Shown in pieces: positions 61,245 to 64,000 of a stretch of DNA of 64,000 nucleotides (position 1 is its first letter; every line of letters starts with the position of its first letter). The translations under genes were made by a program, and so were the position numbers. The stretch lies in the NCBI GenBank assembly GCA_027068415.1, contig JAMOTD010000018.1, forward strand, positions 1 through 64,000, in the 5' to 3' direction. The notes under the pieces are model-generated. The model had not been told where the DNA came from. It saw nothing but the letters and a program-made list of their open reading frames with translations, and did no database searches. This DNA comes from Desulfurobacteriaceae bacterium (lineage in GTDB: Bacteria; Aquificota; Aquificia; Desulfurobacteriales; Desulfurobacteriaceae).

Positions 61245-61261
61245 AGGGAGGTATTTTAGAG

Positions 61262-62341
61262 TTGATAAAGACCGACTTCAAGGTTTACAGGCTCGGACCC
61301 ATAGCTGCCTTTGATTCAAGCGCCCATTCAATTCGTCAGATACTCATTTCGGCCTACTTTGCAAAATACGGAGTTGACGCTTACCTCTACATGAGAAACC
61401 TTGAGCCGGGGAAGGGAAGGGATGAGCTGAGTGCCTTCGTAGGAATTGAATTTAACCACCACCTTCACCTTTTCCTATCCTCCAGCCACAAAGGGTTGGC
61501 CTCTTTAAAGAATTTCATTAAGCTCGTAAAAGACCTAAGGTCAAATCAATACTCAAACAACTGGGTCTTCTTAACGAAGGCCGACCACGTGGTGAAACTC
61601 TCAAGGTTAAAGGGGCTACTAAACTTTAAAATCGTTTTTGAGAACCATCAAGATAAGCCCTTCCTTGAAGCGGTAAAGAGGGCAGACTTAACCTACGTTG
61701 TCTCCCCGAAGGTTTACGATGAGCTTAAAGAAATGTCCAAAGTTAAACTCTGGACTTACCACTACCCTGTAAGGGACGAGTTTATAAACCTTTCTCACGA
61801 TTTTAAACAGAAAGAGGAGTACACCTTAGGCTACGTAGGAAGTCTCAACCCAGAAAAAGGAATAGACTTCCTCCTCAGGGCCATAAGGAACCTTCCGGTA
61901 AAGCTGAAAGTTATAGGAGGAAAGGCCGAAAGGGTTGAAAAGGCTTTTGAGCTTGCAAGGAGGTACGGAGTCCATAAGAGGGTAAAGTTTACCGGCTTCA
62001 TTCCTCAAGACCTGATTCCCCTTGAGCTTGCTGATATTGACATTATGGTAGCCCCCTTTACCACAAGGCAGAAGACCATTCCCTTAAAGGTCTACGAGTA
62101 CTTAGCAATGGGAATACCCACGATTGCTTCTGACATAAGGCCGGTAAGAATAGTGGCAAAGGATTACTTCTTCTACTATAAACCGGAAGATGAAAAGTCC
62201 TTCATTGAAGCCTTCAGGAGGGTAACGGAAAACCCCGAAAGAACAAAGGAGCTGATGGTAAAATCAAAAGTGTACGGTAAACAGTTCCACTGGAGAGAGG
62301 TGGTTAAGAGAATTCTCTCAGACCTTGTTAAGGTAGGTTAA
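61262..62341 (+). CDS. Glycosyltransferase, GT-B fold (Glycos_transf_1)
   Basis: 359 residues starting with TTG at 61262, ten bases after GGGAGGT. The C-terminal half has LGYVGSLNPEKGIDFLLRAI, KRVKFTGFIPQDLIPLELAD and KVYEYLAMGIPTIASDIRPV, with a Glu in the EX7E position less clear than in its neighbour. FENHQD at about 125 is in the acceptor side. Overlaps the deacetylase gene by one base (TAATG). Confidence 0.83.
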   Translation: MIKTDFKVYRLGPIAAFDSSAHSIRQILISAYFAKYGVDAYLYMRNLEPGKGRDELSAFVGIEFNHHLHLFLSSSHKGLASLKNFIKLVKDLRSNQYSNNWVFLTKADHVVKLSRLKGLLNFKIVFENHQDKPFLEAVKRADLTYVVSPKVYDELKEMSKVKLWTYHYPVRDEFINLSHDFKQKEEYTLGYVGSLNPEKGIDFLLRAIRNLPVKLKVIGGKAERVEKAFELARRYGVHKRVKFTGFIPQDLIPLELADIDIMVAPFTTRQKTIPLKVYEYLAMGIPTIASDIRPVRIVAKDYFFYYKPEDEKSFIEAFRRVTENPERTKELMVKSKVYGKQFHWREVVKRILSDLVKVG

Positions 62342-63153
62342 TGTTAGTTCTCCTCTACCACAGGGTACATCCAAAGTTTGGCGTCCGCCCCGAAGAGTTC
62401 AAAAAGCAGATGGAGTTTTTAAAAAGGCACTTTAACGTCCTCTCCCTCAAAGAGGCCGCAAAGGGAAATTCATCCTTTCCCTTGGTTCTAATAACCTTTG
62501 ACGACGGTTTTTATGATGTTTTCTACTACGCTTATCCTATTTTGAGGGAGCTTTCCCTTCCGGCGGTTATCTTCGTCTCCCCAGAGAGGCTTCTTGACTC
62601 TCAGGAGGTAAGAGAAACTCCGGAACCCTCAAACGCTTCAACTTACGAGGCCTTTAAAAACTCCTTTTTGAAAGGGGATAACTCGGCTTTTCTAAGCTGG
62701 GGTGAACTGAAAAGAATGGGAGACGTTTTCTCCGTTCAATCCCACGCTCTAACCCACAGAGCGGCAGTAGGAAAAGGAGGAAAGCCCTTCAAGGGAGAGG
62801 GGAGGGATTGGAGGCTCTTCTCCCTGCCGGAAGAGGAGAGGGAAAGGGTAAAACCCGGAACTCCCCTAACAAGTATTTTGGTAAGGGAAAGGGAAGAGGC
62901 AGAGAGGGAGCTCTTAACCTCAAAGGAGATTATTGAAGAGAGGCTGGGAGAGGAAGTTAACTCAATAGCCTTCCCTTGGGGAATTTACAACGGGGAACTC
63001 CTTGAAACGGCAAAAAAGCTCGGCTACCGCTACTGTTTCACAACCGAAAGGGGCTGGAACAGAAGACTCTCCTGCAGGGTAAAGAGGCTGGCAGTAGGGG
63101 AGAAAAAGAGCCTCAGGTGGTTTAAAATAAGAAGCCTCCTCTACGCCCCTTAG
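62341..63153 (+). CDS. Polysaccharide deacetylase (NodB/CE4)
   Basis: 270 residues. LVLLYHRVHPKFGVRPEEFK opens, LVLITFDDGFYDVFYYAYPIL is motif 1 with the catalytic Asp pair near 53, and FSVQSHALTHRAAVG is the metal-binding HxxxH motif near 130. SIAFPWGIYNGELLETAKKL is a late motif. An insertion of about 40 residues follows motif 2. It would deacetylate an N-acetyl sugar of the surface glycan or a lipid-linked sugar. Confidence 0.85.
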   Translation: MLVLLYHRVHPKFGVRPEEFKKQMEFLKRHFNVLSLKEAAKGNSSFPLVLITFDDGFYDVFYYAYPILRELSLPAVIFVSPERLLDSQEVRETPEPSNASTYEAFKNSFLKGDNSAFLSWGELKRMGDVFSVQSHALTHRAAVGKGGKPFKGEGRDWRLFSLPEEERERVKPGTPLTSILVREREEAERELLTSKEIIEERLGEEVNSIAFPWGIYNGELLETAKKLGYRYCFTTERGWNRRLSCRVKRLAVGEKKSLRWFKIRSLLYAP

Positions 63154-63162
63154 GAGGTCTCT

Positions 63163-64000
63163 ATGAAAAGCTTCCCCTGGTGGCTCTTCAGATATTTAAA
63201 AGAGCTAAAGTTCTTAGTAGCCGTTTCCCTAATAACCCTGATTTTAAACGCCGCAATAACCTCCTACCTTGCCTACTTCGTTAAGGTAGTGGTCAACTCG
63301 GTCTTTGTAAACAAAGACCCCCAAATGATTAAGCTCATTCCCCTCATCTTAATTGGGCTGGTGGCCTTTAAGGGAATCGTTTTCTTTATAAACTACTACT
63401 CAATGGCCTACATAGGCCAAAGGGTAATTGCAACTTTAAGGCAGGAGCTCTACGAGAAGGTAATAAGGCTTCCCATTGAGCACTTTTTGAAGGAGCCCCC
63501 GGGAAGCTTTGTCTCAAGGGTCATAAACGATACTTCCCTACTTCAGGACTTTACCTCAAGGCAGATTGCAACTTTCATCAGGAATCTGTTGACGGCCGCA
63601 GGTTTAATTGGAGTAGTTTTCTATCAAGACTTTAAGCTCGCTTTAATAGGATTCATAGGCCTGCCACTCGTAGGGTACATAATCTCAAAAATCGGAAAGA
63701 GGATAAAGCGCTACACAGACAGGATGCAGAACAGACTTGCCCTGATAACAAACCACCTTTTTGAGGGGGTTAAAAACGTAAGAGAGATAAAGCTCTTTGG
63801 CCTTGAAAGGAGATTTTCGGAGCTCTTCAGAAAGGACAACGAAAAGTATCTGAAGGAGGTTATGAAGATAAAGCTCGTTGAGGGAATCTACCCGCCGGTT
63901 GTTGAAATAACGGGAGCCCTCTTAATAGGCTTCCTGATTTTCTACGGAGGAAGGGAGGTTCTTTTGGGGAACACCACTCCAGGAGCCTTTTTCTCATTCA
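63163..64000 (+). CDS. msbA: ABC transporter MsbA-like, N-terminal part
   Basis: Starts MKSFPWWLFRYLKELKFLVA with TAGGAGGT before ATG 63163 and runs off the window (about 279 codons seen). Several long TM helices with cytoplasmic loops such as RVIATLRQELYEKVIRLPIE and PPGSFVSRVINDTSLLQDFT form the ABC exporter TM domain. The nucleotide-binding domain lies beyond the end. In a lipid A/glycan locus, lipid A flippase is the likeliest role. Confidence 0.8.
   Translation, partial: MKSFPWWLFRYLKELKFLVAVSLITLILNAAITSYLAYFVKVVVNSVFVNKDPQMIKLIPLILIGLVAFKGIVFFINYYSMAYIGQRVIATLRQELYEKVIRLPIEHFLKEPPGSFVSRVINDTSLLQDFTSRQIATFIRNLLTAAGLIGVVFYQDFKLALIGFIGLPLVGYIISKIGKRIKRYTDRMQNRLALITNHLFEGVKNVREIKLFGLERRFSELFRKDNEKYLKEVMKIKLVEGIYPPVVEITGALLIGFLIFYGGREVLLGNTTPGAFFSF

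Overview
The window looks like a piece of the chromosome of a thermophilic, chemolithotrophic member of the Aquificota, most likely family Desulfurobacteriaceae (Thermovibrio/Desulfurobacterium type). This is an inference from protein character: Lys/Glu/Arg-rich proteins, very tight gene packing with many 1-30 bp overlaps, a Gram-negative envelope (LpxK, LpxL, WaaA, TIGR04219-type barrel), glutamyl-tRNA route to haem, cytochrome bd, and a CRISPR repeat whose 5' handle equals that of Thermus type III systems. Base composition is near 50% GC. The palindrome GAGCTC is strikingly over-used on both strands.

Layout. 1-900: the end of a cytochrome bd operon with two tiny membrane proteins. 909-7129 (minus): gltX, a Uma2-like protein, miaA, hfq, a 2-hydroxyacyl-CoA dehydratase-type Fe-S protein and rqcH. 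7183-7693: an FlhB C-terminal-like protein facing flgM. 7765-14979 (minus): regulator, pilB, DUF190, aroD, ccsA/hemX, hemA, hemC, hemD. 15077-18625 (plus): Tat-like amidase, aroA, MFS transporter. 18690-23256: a zinc-ribbon/Gly-Arg-rich protein, then (minus) rpsU, yqeY, mutS2 and a U32 protease.

23349-29113 is the most interesting region. It has a nine-repeat CRISPR array transcribed leftward and a leftward cas operon: csm3, a frameshifted csm5, cas6, a Can2/Card1-like CARF nuclease, a two-helix membrane CARF protein and csx3. Cas10, Csm2, Csm4, Cas1 and Cas2 are absent from the window, so the locus is rich in cyclic-oligoadenylate responders but lacks the enzyme that makes the signal. Either the signal comes from elsewhere in the genome or the locus is decaying or switchable: csm5 is broken exactly in a GA dinucleotide tract.

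29179-34950: hemB, a HIRAN protein, a K+ channel with a small membrane partner, mtaB and an aminotransferase. 34954-44098 is one long minus-strand operon (TPR membrane protein, upp, hisS, dxr, cobO, small lipoprotein, queE, waaA, lpxK, lpxL, cory-CC-star-like protein, ArsA-like ATPase). 44148-46445 is a Cache-GGDEF-EAL signalling protein. 46434-47489 is an AT-rich SIR2-like gene, probably acquired and probably defensive. 47546-57781 (minus) holds bcp, a beta-barrel protein, an aminotransferase, exbD, tsaE, eno, a MntA-HepT toxin-antitoxin pair, a C_GCAxxG_C_C protein, a Gate-domain membrane protein, a Toprim protein, rnr and a deacetylase. 57889-58953: rpsT, tRNA-Val and thiE. 58922-64000 is an envelope glycan locus (O-antigen ligase-like protein, two glycosyltransferases, NodB deacetylase, MsbA-like flippase, cut by the window end). 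No intergenic stretch exceeds 300 bases apart from the CRISPR array.
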